A DNA stretch of 53,737 nt from an uncultured Atopobium sp. (GCA_916715765.1 CAKAPG010000009.1:1-53737); one strand, 5' to 3'; positions 8,360-17,555 are shown, counted from the first letter of the stretch. The notes: generated by a model from the letters alone, not told the origin. A program made the numbers and translations.

Positions 8360-10268
8360 GACAACAGAAACAAACAACACAAGACCAAAGCTTCCCGTGG
8401 GAAAAATTCTTACTCGAACCATTAAAATGCTCTGGGAGTTCTACCCTGTCCTTCTCCCTATAGCACTCCTTGGTGCTGTTATCCAAGCAATTATGCAGTC
8501 ACTCCCAAGTGTCTTCTTGGAGCGAATCCTCTCTATCATCTCTAACTTTATTGATAGTGGTGACTGGAGTTCTGCTGAAGGCTTAGTCTTCCAAAACGTG
8601 GCTCTTCTCGCCACCTTCTACGTCATTGGACTTCTTGCAAATATCATCTCTACCCAGGGTATGGCTATTGTCACCCAGGGAGCTTTGCAAAAATGGCGTT
8701 CAAAGATGTTCTCGCACATGCAAGACTTGCCTATTAGGTACTTTGATACGCACCTCAATGGCGACATCATGAGCTATTACACCAATGATATTGACGCAAT
8801 GCGCCAGATGATTGGCACCAGTCTTCCAAACCTCCTCTTTACCTCTGTGGTTATCATCGCAGTAGTATTCATCATGTTTTACTACAGCGCGCTTATGGCC
8901 ATGGTTGTTCTGTTTGGATTCTCTTTGATGGGACTTGCTACTAAAAACCTTGGTGGTAAGTCCGCAAAGAACTTTGTTAAGACTCAGAAGACCACCGCAG
9001 ATGTTGAGGGTCACATTCAGGAAATGATGAATGGCGAGAAGGTCGTTAAGGTCTTTAGTCATGAGGCAGAAACTATTGAATCATTTGACAAAATCAACGA
9101 TGAGCTGATGGTTGTTGCAAGAAATGCAAACCTTTATGCCAACACGCTTATGCCTATCCTCAACAATCTGGGCAACATTATGTACGTTGTAGTTGCTGTA
9201 GTTTCTGGTGTGTTTATTACTCTGAACATTCAAAACGTTTCTTTGTCTGGACTACCTTTCACCATTGCTGTAGCTGTCCCCTTCCTCAACATGACACGTC
9301 AGTTCTCCGCTCAGATCAACCAGATTTCTAGTCAGATTAACTCTGTTGTTATGGGCATCGCTGGTGCTAATCGAGTTTTTGAGCTACTTGATGAACCAGC
9401 AGAGACTGAAGAAGGTTACGTTACTTTAGTCAATGCAGAAACCATTGACGGTAAAGTTCAGGAAGCTGAGTACCGCACCGGTTACTGGGCTTGGAAGTAT
9501 CCACACAGTGACGGTACGGTTACTTACACCCCTGTTAAGGGAGACGTTCGCCTCTTTGATGTTGACTTTGGCTACGAGCCTGGCCACACCGTACTGCATG
9601 ATATTTCTCTTTATGCAAAACCTGGTCAGAAGGTTGCCTTTGTTGGCGCAACAGGTGCTGGTAAAACAACCATTACTAACCTGCTCAACCGCTTCTATGA
9701 CATTGAAGATGGCAAGATTCGCTACGATGGCATCAACATTAACAAGATTAGGAAGAGCGCTCTTCGTCGTGCTCTCGGTATTGTTCTGCAAGACGTCAAC
9801 CTCTTTACAGGTACCGTCTTGGATAACATCCGCTACGGGCGTCTTGATGCTACTGATGAGGACTGCGTAAAGGCCGCAAAACTTGCTGGTGCCGATGACT
9901 TTATCAAACGTCTTCCAGAGGGTTACCACACCATGCTCAAGGACAACGGTAGCGCCCTCTCCCAAGGACAGCGCCAGCTCATCTCCATTGCTCGCGCAGC
10001 AGTCGCAGATCCACCAGTCATGATTCTGGACGAGGCTACCTCCAGCATTGACACACGTACTGAAGCAATTGTCCAGCGTGGTATGGACGCTCTGATGTAC
10101 GACCGCACCACCTTTGTTATTGCTCACCGTCTTTCTACGGTTAGAAACGCAGATGTTATTGTCGTACTTGACCACGGTCGCATTATTGAGCGCGGTACAC
10201 ACGATGAACTTCTCGCCAAGCGAGGAACGTACTATCAGCTCTACACTGGAGCTTTTGAGCTTGAGTAA
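8352..10268 (+). CDS. ABC exporter half-transporter with canonical catalytic site
   Basis: 638-residue partner half-transporter: a six-helix membrane domain (about residues 30-340) followed by an ATPase with complete motifs. These are Walker A GATGAGKTT, Walker B VMILDEATSSID with the catalytic Glu, and H-loop IAHRLST; the signature is ALSQGQRQ, a variant usual in this subunit class. Together with the preceding gene it should form a heterodimer with one consensus and one degenerate ATP site. Between membrane domain and ATPase there is an inserted stretch of about 40 residues (YVTLVNAETIDG to DGTVTYTPVKG) that looks like a subfamily-specific linker. Confidence 0.93.
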   Translation: MSRTTETNNTRPKLPVGKILTRTIKMLWEFYPVLLPIALLGAVIQAIMQSLPSVFLERILSIISNFIDSGDWSSAEGLVFQNVALLATFYVIGLLANIISTQGMAIVTQGALQKWRSKMFSHMQDLPIRYFDTHLNGDIMSYYTNDIDAMRQMIGTSLPNLLFTSVVIIAVVFIMFYYSALMAMVVLFGFSLMGLATKNLGGKSAKNFVKTQKTTADVEGHIQEMMNGEKVVKVFSHEAETIESFDKINDELMVVARNANLYANTLMPILNNLGNIMYVVVAVVSGVFITLNIQNVSLSGLPFTIAVAVPFLNMTRQFSAQINQISSQINSVVMGIAGANRVFELLDEPAETEEGYVTLVNAETIDGKVQEAEYRTGYWAWKYPHSDGTVTYTPVKGDVRLFDVDFGYEPGHTVLHDISLYAKPGQKVAFVGATGAGKTTITNLLNRFYDIEDGKIRYDGININKIRKSALRRALGIVLQDVNLFTGTVLDNIRYGRLDATDEDCVKAAKLAGADDFIKRLPEGYHTMLKDNGSALSQGQRQLISIARAAVADPPVMILDEATSSIDTRTEAIVQRGMDALMYDRTTFVIAHRLSTVRNADVIVVLDHGRIIERGTHDELLAKRGTYYQLYTGAFELE

Positions 10269-10287
10269 CGTTGAGCTTATGTAATGT

Positions 10288-10789
10288 AAAACGCCTTGTC
10301 ATCGAACTGCCTCCCATTTCTTGGACATAAGAAAGGGGAGGCAGTTCATATGTGGGTGATTATGATTCTGCAGCGTGTTAGCGTCGGCTTTTAGGCCTGG
10401 CGCACAAAATAGCGCAGCTTTGGTAGGTTCTGCTGAAGAATCGACATGTTCTTAATCAAGATAACCAGGAAGCTAGGCGGTCGCACCGCTTGATATGCAT
10501 CTCTATGCATAAACTTAACCTAATATGCTAGAAAATGAATAGCGTCATATAAAAGATTTAACTATAGGTAAATTCCGCTTCTAAGGAACACACCTATGTC
10601 AGATAATCTGCACAATTGCGGCCATATTACACATCAAATGAAGATAATCTGCACGTTTTAGCTATTTTCAGCGTCATGTATACGTCTTTTTGACAGATTA
10701 TCTGACTTAGGTGTGTTTTGAATCGCCTCCCATTTCTTATGTCCAAGAAATGGGAGGTAGTTCACATCTTAGCGATAAGGCGTTTTTTT
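10288..10789 (+). terminator. Terminator arms of the exporter operon, separated by a repeat element
   Basis: AAAACGCCTTGTC (10288-10300) and GATAAGGCGTTTT (10774-10786) are complementary at 12 of 13 positions, and the right arm runs into a T tract (to 10789). They would make an ordinary terminator after the exporter operon, but about 470 bases lie between them, containing the repeat element described at 10304-10763. The simplest reading is an insertion into the loop of a pre-existing terminator. Confidence 0.45.
10304..10763. repeat. Intergenic repeat element, copy 1, with 44-nt terminal hairpins
   Basis: Non-coding stretch bounded by two 44-nt hairpins (10304-10347 and 10720-10763). The two ends are reverse complements of each other over the first 31 bases with one mismatch, so they are also terminal inverted repeats. 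Bases 10363-10763 align without gaps to 36478-36878 with about 26 differences counted by eye. Inside is another inverted repeat whose arms contain AACACACCTA and GTCAGATAATCTG (10584-10607 region against 10694-10717), and AGATAATCTGCAC occurs twice. No convincing reading frame is conserved between copies. The structure suggests a MITE-like mobile element or a structured RNA. Confidence 0.75.
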
Positions 10790-10805
10790 GTGTATGTAAC
10801 GATTT

Positions 10806-11555
10806 TTAGGCGAGAAGAACGTGATGTAGATCTTCTACCGTATCTACAATTGCAACCGCTCCCGCATCAATAAGCTCCTGTTTATTGGTAGTTTTGCCAT
10901 ACAGAACGCCAATACATGGAATCTTATTTGGGAATGCTGCTTCCATATCAAAACGACGGTCGCCAATCATGACGCTTTCAGAAGCATCAAAGCCAAGCTG
11001 GTGCATAACGTGAGCGATAGCAGTGATTTTATCAGTTGCTGCCTCATCTATTCTTCCAGCATAGGTATCAAGAACACCAACAAGGTTGTTATCCCTAAGG
11101 CCCATCTCTAGCATGGGCTGATTCTTTGAGCTTGCTACCGCAACCTTTTTACCGGCAGCATGAAGGTCATCAATGAGGTCTCTCATACCCTCAAAGAGTG
11201 GCCATTTTCCTGTAGTTACATAGAGCTCTCGGTAACGCTTAGTAACCGCAACAGCATCCTCATGGCTTAAGCCAAAGACCAGCTCAAATGCATAAGGAAA
11301 CGGTGGTCCTACAAGCTTTTTAAGGTCTGATTCTATAAAGTCTGTGTGACCGCAGTCTGTCATTGCCATCTTCGCGGTAGAAACAATGGTGGGCAACGTG
11401 TCTGCCATAGTCCCATCAAAGTCAAAAATAATAAGCGAGCGATTCTGCAAATCTGAAACTACATCAGAAGCTACCAGTGCTTTGTTTGTATCAGTTACGT
11501 TTTGCATTATTGCCATGTCAATCCAATCATCTACGTATGTGAGTATACCGTTCAT
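10806..11555 (-). CDS. HAD-superfamily hydrolase, phosphoglycolate-phosphatase-like
   Basis: Cytoplasmic phosphatase of the HAD superfamily, 249 residues as called. Motif I is IFDFDGTMADT (nucleophile and acid Asp near residues 45 and 47), motif II is VASSKN, the Lys of motif III lies in EAATDKITAI and motif IV is MIGDRRFDMEAA. The cap is the small helical type used by Gph and pyrophosphatase-like enzymes; the real substrate is unknown. The start is uncertain: no clear ribosome site precedes the ATG at 11555, and in-frame ATGs at codons 14 and 17 would remove residues that are not part of the fold. It is convergent with the exporter operon and divergent from the next gene. Confidence 0.85.
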   Translation of the reverse strand: MNGILTYVDDWIDMAIMQNVTDTNKALVASDVVSDLQNRSLIIFDFDGTMADTLPTIVSTAKMAMTDCGHTDFIESDLKKLVGPPFPYAFELVFGLSHEDAVAVTKRYRELYVTTGKWPLFEGMRDLIDDLHAAGKKVAVASSKNQPMLEMGLRDNNLVGVLDTYAGRIDEAATDKITAIAHVMHQLGFDASESVMIGDRRFDMEAAFPNKIPCIGVLYGKTTNKQELIDAGAVAIVDTVEDLHHVLLA

Positions 11556-11642
11556 GGCGCAAAACTAACCAGTCAATGACATTTTCTTCTCGCCTGCCGA
11601 ATTAACTATTGACAGCTGAAATGTCGTACAACAGCAAAGGTA

Positions 11643-11656
11643 TATAGTTAACTATA
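11643..11656. promoter_or_regulatory. Perfect 14-bp palindrome before the TPR-like gene
   Basis: TATAGTTAACTATA is a perfect palindrome 35 bases upstream of the ATG at 11691, in the divergent intergenic region. Its right half extends into TTAACTATAGGTGAAT (11648-11663), a 16-mer also found with one difference in both copies of the intergenic repeat element (10558 and 36673). A TTGACA hexamer lies at 11609-11614 but no well-spaced -10 was found. Operator or core promoter function is inferred. Confidence 0.4.
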
Positions 11657-11690
11657 GGTGAATCAGTATGCCTAACCTGGGAGGTGTATG

Positions 11691-13958
11691 ATGACTCGTC
11701 AGGAAAATAATCCAGAAGCCAAGCAACCTGGAAGAAACAGGCTTGGAAAACTCTATCCGTCTCTCGTCAATACAGACGTTCTGCCTGATGAGTCTCTAGA
11801 CGCTGCACAAAATAATCAACATGTTGGTTCTATTGATCAGACAGGTTGGCATACAAAGCTCAATATTGAAGCACTTTCTCTTACGCTTACGGAGTCCGCT
11901 ACTCCCCTTGAAGTGCTTAAACATTTTGTGAATACGGCGTTTTTGCGTGAAAAAGATTCACACCGTAAAGGTGGTTCTGTTGCCATCCCGCCAAGTGACT
12001 TTGAACTACATCTGGCTCAAAGACTAAAAGATGCTGGTGTTCTTGACGCACAAGATAGTGCTATCCCCTGCCGTGTGGTGCGCCTGCGCACTAATGGCCT
12101 CTTTTATCTGCGCACTAATCAAAAAACACTTTCCTATGAGCAGAAGATTCAGCTCCTTACTATTGAAAGTGCACTAAACACGGCTCTCTTTGCAGAGCGA
12201 TACTTTCTTGATGCAAATATGGCATCTGAGCATGACTTACTTGCCTTTGAGCAAAAGATTGTTTCTACCATGATGAAGCAGTCGCGACCCCGCTGTGCTA
12301 CAACTCAAAGCACCCAGGAAGATGGCGAGTGGGTTGTCCGCAAAGCCATTTCCCTACACATTGAAAGCCTGCGCCTTTCTCAGCGTCTTGTCACTGAGTT
12401 TAGAACCAACGTACACAAGGGCATTGCTGCCTTTAGAGTGCATCTGGCTCTTCCTGAGCAATTCCCAAGAAGTTTTCTTAGCGCAGATGGAAGCATCAAA
12501 GAGGCAACCTTTGATGACCTCAGCCGTGCGGCAACCGCTTACAACTTACACCTTGGTATGCTCATCACCGCAAGTGCTTTTAGAAGCTCGAAGAGGATTA
12601 ACGAGGTATGGCTCTCTGGCATATGCAATACAAACAAGCTGCATGCCTGTCTTTTCTCGTTCCACATTACTCGCAAGCAATTTGAAGATACAAACATTAC
12701 AGAAGAGACTAATCCGCTTTCTGTCTATCAGCTCTGGAACGCGCAAATCGACGAGGAAGATGGCATTCTTCATGCGGTTCATCCACTCTTTACCTTAGAT
12801 GATGAGATTTTCTGTCCGCCAAGCAGGTACGATTTTGTTGAGTCTTCTCAAAAACGCCTTGATAGCGTCGCGGCTCACGCGCTGGGAACCGATGAGGTTT
12901 CAGGACTTTCTATTGATGAAGGTCAGGCGCGAGAAGAGATTATCACCAAAATTTTGCGCAACCTCTCTTCTTCTACAGAAGAAAACGTCCGCACTATCTT
13001 GTCGTATACCGCAAACTCTACCGATCCTACGGTGCGAGCAGCGGGAGAACGCGTGGTTTCTCGCTTTATTAAGGGCACGCTTGCAGAAGATGACTTTGAG
13101 GCTATTTCAGAAGAGTTTGTTGACGGAGGCGTTCTTTCCTTGGCGGTCACCAAGGCCCAGCGTCTTATTAGCGAGAAAAACTATCAAGACGCAGAACTGC
13201 TCCTACGTGAAGCGCTGGACTCCGTTGATGGCAATAACACCTACACAGATACAACCACCACTCAGTGGCGCGTATTTATGAACTACGTCGATCGAGTGCT
13301 CTACAACAGAATTCTCTCTAATCCCGAGAAAAACACTCGTCTAGCTCCTATGTCTTACTTTGAAGCACATCTTCTGATATCTATTGCTCAGACGCTCCAG
13401 GGGCAAACTCAAAGTGCTCTTCAGCACGCGAGAAGGGCTGTTGAGATTGCTCCTCTTAGCATGAGTGCAAGGCTACACCTCTCCCACTGTCTTGAAGAGT
13501 CGCTGGACATTACTGCAGCGGCAGATGAGCTCAAGAAGCTCCTGCTGCTTGCCCATGACCCCGAGAGTATTGGGTTTGGCTATTACCGCATGGCATTCTT
13601 CCAGTGGCGTTTGCGACATCTGAAAGCCGCCCAAGCCTGTTATCAGTTTGCCTTGAAGTTCTTACCAGGAGCTACATTTATTATTGGCACCGAGACAGCA
13701 ATTCTCGCGCAAAGTGAGCCTGAGTTTAGCTGCGAAGATATGAGCGATGACGATATTTATTCTGCGCTGATACAAGAGCAAATTCCTATCGCACCTACCA
13801 ACGAAGTCTCCACTATTTTCTTAGACGGTACCCGCGCTTCACTTGATGCAGAACTCTTTAGTGTGGCCAAGAACTTCATGATGAACCTAGGAATTATGAC
13901 GAAAGATGACGTCTACTTTGACATGCTCAACTCCATTGAAGGAGAGCCTGATAGATAA
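11691..13958 (+). CDS. Unrecognised 755-residue protein with TPR-like C-terminal region
   Basis: I do not recognise the family. There is no signal peptide or membrane segment, so it is probably cytoplasmic. The C-terminal part (about residues 500-690) is helical and reads like tetratricopeptide repeats: AQRLISEKNYQDAELLLREAL, AQTLQGQTQSALQHARRAVE and FQWRLRHLKAAQACYQFALK. The N-terminal 450 residues have no obvious motif. GGGAGG sits six bases before the ATG at 11691; an adjacent ATG at 11688 would be too close to it. It stands alone between a divergent phosphatase gene and a convergent wall-hydrolase gene, sharing a bidirectional terminator with the latter. TPR regions usually mediate protein contacts. 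Confidence 0.85.
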   Translation: MTRQENNPEAKQPGRNRLGKLYPSLVNTDVLPDESLDAAQNNQHVGSIDQTGWHTKLNIEALSLTLTESATPLEVLKHFVNTAFLREKDSHRKGGSVAIPPSDFELHLAQRLKDAGVLDAQDSAIPCRVVRLRTNGLFYLRTNQKTLSYEQKIQLLTIESALNTALFAERYFLDANMASEHDLLAFEQKIVSTMMKQSRPRCATTQSTQEDGEWVVRKAISLHIESLRLSQRLVTEFRTNVHKGIAAFRVHLALPEQFPRSFLSADGSIKEATFDDLSRAATAYNLHLGMLITASAFRSSKRINEVWLSGICNTNKLHACLFSFHITRKQFEDTNITEETNPLSVYQLWNAQIDEEDGILHAVHPLFTLDDEIFCPPSRYDFVESSQKRLDSVAAHALGTDEVSGLSIDEGQAREEIITKILRNLSSSTEENVRTILSYTANSTDPTVRAAGERVVSRFIKGTLAEDDFEAISEEFVDGGVLSLAVTKAQRLISEKNYQDAELLLREALDSVDGNNTYTDTTTTQWRVFMNYVDRVLYNRILSNPEKNTRLAPMSYFEAHLLISIAQTLQGQTQSALQHARRAVEIAPLSMSARLHLSHCLEESLDITAAADELKKLLLLAHDPESIGFGYYRMAFFQWRLRHLKAAQACYQFALKFLPGATFIIGTETAILAQSEPEFSCEDMSDDDIYSALIQEQIPIAPTNEVSTIFLDGTRASLDAELFSVAKNFMMNLGIMTKDDVYFDMLNSIEGEPDR

Positions 13959-13995
13959 GATAACTCAACTCAAACTCACAAAGCATTGGCATAAA

Positions 13996-14024
13996 AAAGG
14001 AGTTCCGATTTCTCGGAACTCCTT
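13996..14024. terminator. Bidirectional terminator
   Basis: AAAGGAGTTCCGA and TCGGAACTCCTTT form a strong stem around a short loop, with an A run on the left and a T run on the right. It serves the TPR-like gene (+) and the amidase gene (-), which converge here. Confidence 0.85.
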
Positions 14025-14045
14025 TTGCACAATGTAATGTGGCTT

Positions 14046-16712
14046 TTACAGCTCATTCATTACGCGAACAAGCTTGACAGCATAGTTCTTATCCATTGCC
14101 CACGTTCCAGCAAGCTTACGAATAATGTTAGTTTTCTTAGCAAGAATCCATGCTCCGTAGCGAGGGTCAACTTTTTGAGCCTCGCTTGGATCAACGGTCA
14201 GTGGCTCATAGCCTGCGTATGCACGAAGGTGCAAAGCCTGTGCACGAAGTCCCTTAAGAACGGTATCAAACGAGAGTCCGCGCTCACCGTTTCCGGTTGC
14301 ACCAAGACCACCAAAGTTACACTGCTCAGGGAGGACGTCACCACCAAAGCGAAGGTTACCCGTCTCAATCATGACCTGTGCATAGAGAAGTTCTGGACGA
14401 ACTCCCTCATCAATTGCAGCTTGCCATAGCTGGTTTACAAAATCGGTTCCTGTTGCAGCGCCCTTCTCGGCATAAACAGCTGGATAAGCAGAACCGACGC
14501 GCTTGTTGAAATCTCTTTGGAGGTCCTCTTTAGAGACAAGAGGTGCTCCAAGAACGCTGGTGCGATCAGAGAAATTGCCGCGAGTTGGCTCAATTGGAGA
14601 ATCGTTATCAGCTGGAGTGTTGTTAGCGTCTCTATTATCTCCACCGTTATTGCTGTCAACGTTTCCACCTCTACCATTATTGGTATCAGTAGGTTTTATG
14701 TTGAGAACACCACTTGCATCTGCATGAACGGTTCGACCGTCTGGAAGCGTAATGTCTTGGTTACGTAGCAAACCATAGCCCAAGTCAAAGTAGTAGTACA
14801 AGCCGTTAATTGACTGCAGGCCAATGAGTGCAGCGTGCTCATTGGTGGTTGGATCAAAGTACCAGGTCTTGCCATTTGGAGTATTAAACCAACCAGATGC
14901 CAAAGCACCGCTTGATTGAGCCCAAGCCCAGCCGTTGTTTGGCAACTGAACCCAATCGTTAGAAGTCATTCCCTTATTGACATCAACGTAATATGAACCG
15001 CTGGAAATAGTGAAAACACCAGTCTTTAGTAGAGGATATTCTGCATTCTCATCAAAGTAGAACCACTTACCGTTAGGCAAATGCTTCCAACCAGCGTAAA
15101 GCGAACCATCTGTATTAGCCCAAGCCCAATTGCCGTCAGCAAGGCTAATCCAGCCGCCATAAAGCAAGCCACGATCACGATCAACGTAGTACTTCTGATC
15201 TCCATCAGACATAAGACCAAAGCTTGCGTGATATTTATTATTGACGTCAAAGTAGAACCATTTACCGTTTGGAAGGAGCTTCCAGCCAGCGTAAAGTGAA
15301 CCATCTTGATTGGCCCATGCCCAATTTCCATCACTATAATTTACCCAGCCATCTTTAATGACTCCAGTGCTGGTATCGGCGTAATAATCTCTATTCTGTA
15401 CTGTAAATTGACCAAGCTTTACAGCGTTATGAGTAGATGATGGATCAGCATAGAACGTCTTACCATCAGCAGTAGTAATCCAGCCAGAAGCTGCAACTCC
15501 TTGAGCGCCAAAGTAGTGCCAGCCGTCAGCGTCATTGAGCCAACGATTTGTATACCTGAAGCCATTGTCATCGGTATACATCCATCCGTTAGCGACTTGC
15601 TTCCAACCGGTAACTGCACCTTCGGTTGCTTCAAAGTTCATCTGGCGTGTAATTTCCTGTCCATCAGATGAAATGGCCTTGAGGTACAGAACATAATTAC
15701 CAGTCATAGGAGGAACAAAAGAAATTGAGGTATCAGTGGTCTTGTATGCAACAGTTGTCCAAGAACCATCTGGAGCTGTATAGCCAAAGGTAAAAGTTGC
15801 TCCTGTGACAACACCAGTTAAAACAGGTTTAACTGTAACTTTATTACCTTGCTGAACAGCAGAAATGCTGCTCATGCTCCACCAGGTATCGGAGTGATAC
15901 ATCTCCCAAATTGCCCAGGCGTCAGCCCAGCCAATATAGTCAACCTTTGAGTTATCACCAAGGTCTTTAAACTCAGCTGCATGAGCTGGATTAGAGATAA
16001 ACTGGTGCTCAATAATTACACCAAGAATACCTTTTTGGCGAGCATAGCGAACAATGCCGTAATAATCGGACTCATCGCCATTCTCGTAATAGTCTGTACC
16101 GTCTTTATCGTTGTAGCCACGCTCAGTAGCGCCATCACCTCGGGTGACAATACCCGCTTTTTCTCTCAAGTAATAGTTAATCTTGCCAGCAAGTGCCTGG
16201 CCAGCAACATAAAGGTCATGGTTATAGCTAACGTCATGAGGAACAAGTACCTCTGAGCCCGTTGCAGATGCAGGGCCGGCATTGTAGTGAAGCGAGATGA
16301 TGGCACAAGCGTTTGCGTCAACAGCACGCTGTACGCGCGTCTTGATCGATGGATCCTCGTGTTCTCCACGAACAACAACAACCTGTACACCCCATTTTTC
16401 CAGATACTTCTTGGCGTACATGGCAGTTGCCCAAGCCAGATCTCCCTCTTTGAGTCCAAAGTAGGTAGCACCTGGATCTCTGCCTTCAAGGCCATCACTG
16501 TGACCTGGGTCAAGCGCAATAGGTCTGCCAGTTGCACGAGCAAGTGCTACGGCATCTTTTAGTGATTCACTCTGGATAATGTTTCCTTGGGCATCCATTG
16601 TGGTGTAGGTAGTTGCATATGCGTTTTGAACTGTTGTTACAAACAATGCTGCGACAACAAAGAGCAAAACAGCAAGCAATTTACCGCGAGTATTAAATAA
16701 GCTGCGTTTCAT
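14046..16712 (-). CDS. Secreted N-acetylmuramoyl-L-alanine amidase with wall-binding repeats and glucosaminidase-like domain
   Basis: 888-residue secreted peptidoglycan hydrolase. A signal peptide (1-33, ending NAYA) precedes an Amidase_3 domain (about 63-270) whose zinc and catalytic residues are visible: H71 in ALDPGHSD, E89 in GLKEGDLAW, H142 in SLHYNAG and E235 in IIEHQFIS. About ten W/Y/G-rich cell-wall-binding repeats (about 365-665) follow, of the type WYFDPTTNEH and WVQLPNNGWAWAQSSG. After a T/N/D-rich linker the last 130 residues resemble a glucosaminidase/lysozyme-like fold (LLYAQVMIETGNLRFGG). Thus two bond types could be cut by one protein. GGAGG precedes the ATG. The repeats are shared with the two wall proteins at 18.1-22.1 kb. 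Confidence 0.88.
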   Translation of the reverse strand: MKRSLFNTRGKLLAVLLFVVAALFVTTVQNAYATTYTTMDAQGNIIQSESLKDAVALARATGRPIALDPGHSDGLEGRDPGATYFGLKEGDLAWATAMYAKKYLEKWGVQVVVVRGEHEDPSIKTRVQRAVDANACAIISLHYNAGPASATGSEVLVPHDVSYNHDLYVAGQALAGKINYYLREKAGIVTRGDGATERGYNDKDGTDYYENGDESDYYGIVRYARQKGILGVIIEHQFISNPAHAAEFKDLGDNSKVDYIGWADAWAIWEMYHSDTWWSMSSISAVQQGNKVTVKPVLTGVVTGATFTFGYTAPDGSWTTVAYKTTDTSISFVPPMTGNYVLYLKAISSDGQEITRQMNFEATEGAVTGWKQVANGWMYTDDNGFRYTNRWLNDADGWHYFGAQGVAASGWITTADGKTFYADPSSTHNAVKLGQFTVQNRDYYADTSTGVIKDGWVNYSDGNWAWANQDGSLYAGWKLLPNGKWFYFDVNNKYHASFGLMSDGDQKYYVDRDRGLLYGGWISLADGNWAWANTDGSLYAGWKHLPNGKWFYFDENAEYPLLKTGVFTISSGSYYVDVNKGMTSNDWVQLPNNGWAWAQSSGALASGWFNTPNGKTWYFDPTTNEHAALIGLQSINGLYYYFDLGYGLLRNQDITLPDGRTVHADASGVLNIKPTDTNNGRGGNVDSNNGGDNRDANNTPADNDSPIEPTRGNFSDRTSVLGAPLVSKEDLQRDFNKRVGSAYPAVYAEKGAATGTDFVNQLWQAAIDEGVRPELLYAQVMIETGNLRFGGDVLPEQCNFGGLGATGNGERGLSFDTVLKGLRAQALHLRAYAGYEPLTVDPSEAQKVDPRYGAWILAKKTNIIRKLAGTWAMDKNYAVKLVRVMNEL

Positions 16713-16759
16713 GCGGTCCTCCGAAAAGTATTGGTTTACTCCTCTTCATACTTGCTAAA

Positions 16760-16787
16760 AGTTTACACTAGACTGGCACGTTAACAA
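16760..16787 (-). promoter_or_regulatory. Probable promoter of the amidase gene
   Basis: On the minus strand TTGTTA (16782-16787) and TAAACT (16760-16765) are separated by 16 bases, about 50 bases upstream of the start codon. Confidence 0.4.
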
Positions 16788-16825
16788 TAAAAAACACAAG
16801 CTCACCGCAACTTGATTGGAACTCT

Positions 16826-17488
16826 GTGATTTTCTCGACACTTGAAGATATTCTTACAACAGATTTTGAAGCTGCAATTTTTGATTTTGATGGCACTATT
16901 GCTCACACGCACCATATTTGGAAGCTTGTTGACCAGGAGTTTTTTGAGTCGCGAGGAATCCCTTACACTCCAGAAATTGGCAAGATTCTCTCCCCTCTTG
17001 GATTTGAAAGGGGAGCCGAATGGGCAATTGCCACCTATGGGCTAAAGGAAGATCCAGAAGAAATTGTTGCCGAGTGGAAAGAGCTGAGTAAAAGCTTCTT
17101 TGTAAACTCCGTGCAGCTTAGACCTGGTGTTGTTGATTTTATTGGCAAGCTACAAGAAAAAGACATCCCTACTGCATTGGCAACTGTCAACGAGCCGGAG
17201 CTTCTTGCTCTTCTTGAGCCTCGTTTACATCTATCCACTCTGTTTGATACTCAGGTGTTTGCAGCAGATGTTGGATCTGCAAAAGATGAACCTCATCTGT
17301 ATCTTGAGGTCCTTAAGCGCCTTAATGCTCCAGCCGAGAAAACAATTCTGTTTGAAGATATTCCACTGGCTCTTCAGACAGGAAATTCTGTTGGCCTTAT
17401 CACCTGTGCTGTTAATTGTGATGATGAGCATCAAGATATCGAGAAACTCTCTGAACTTGCTGACCTTACCATCAAGCACTGGTATTAA
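16826..17488 (+). CDS. HAD-superfamily hydrolase, beta-phosphoglucomutase-like
   Basis: 220-residue HAD phosphatase. Motif I is IFDFDGTIAHTHH, motif II lies in ALATVNEPE, the motif III Lys is in SAKDEPHLYLEV and motif IV is LFEDIPLALQTG. The arrangement, with a small helical cap between motifs I and II, matches the subfamily of sugar-phosphate phosphatases and beta-phosphoglucomutases; the substrate is not evident. The GTG start at 16826 has a modest TTGGA upstream. It is divergent from the amidase gene and convergent with the cold-shock gene. Confidence 0.85.
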   Translation: MIFSTLEDILTTDFEAAIFDFDGTIAHTHHIWKLVDQEFFESRGIPYTPEIGKILSPLGFERGAEWAIATYGLKEDPEEIVAEWKELSKSFFVNSVQLRPGVVDFIGKLQEKDIPTALATVNEPELLALLEPRLHLSTLFDTQVFAADVGSAKDEPHLYLEVLKRLNAPAEKTILFEDIPLALQTGNSVGLITCAVNCDDEHQDIEKLSELADLTIKHWY

Positions 17489-17529
17489 AGCTCTTGGTTA
17501 CTGCAACTGTATAAATAGCGATGTAACAA

Positions 17530-17555
17530 AAAAGGAGACCCGAAGGTCTCCTTTT
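17530..17555. terminator. Bidirectional terminator
   Basis: AAAAGGAGACC and GGTCTCCTTTT flank the tetraloop CGAA, a perfect 11-bp stem with A and T runs on either side. It serves the HAD gene (+) and the cold-shock gene (-). Confidence 0.9.
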
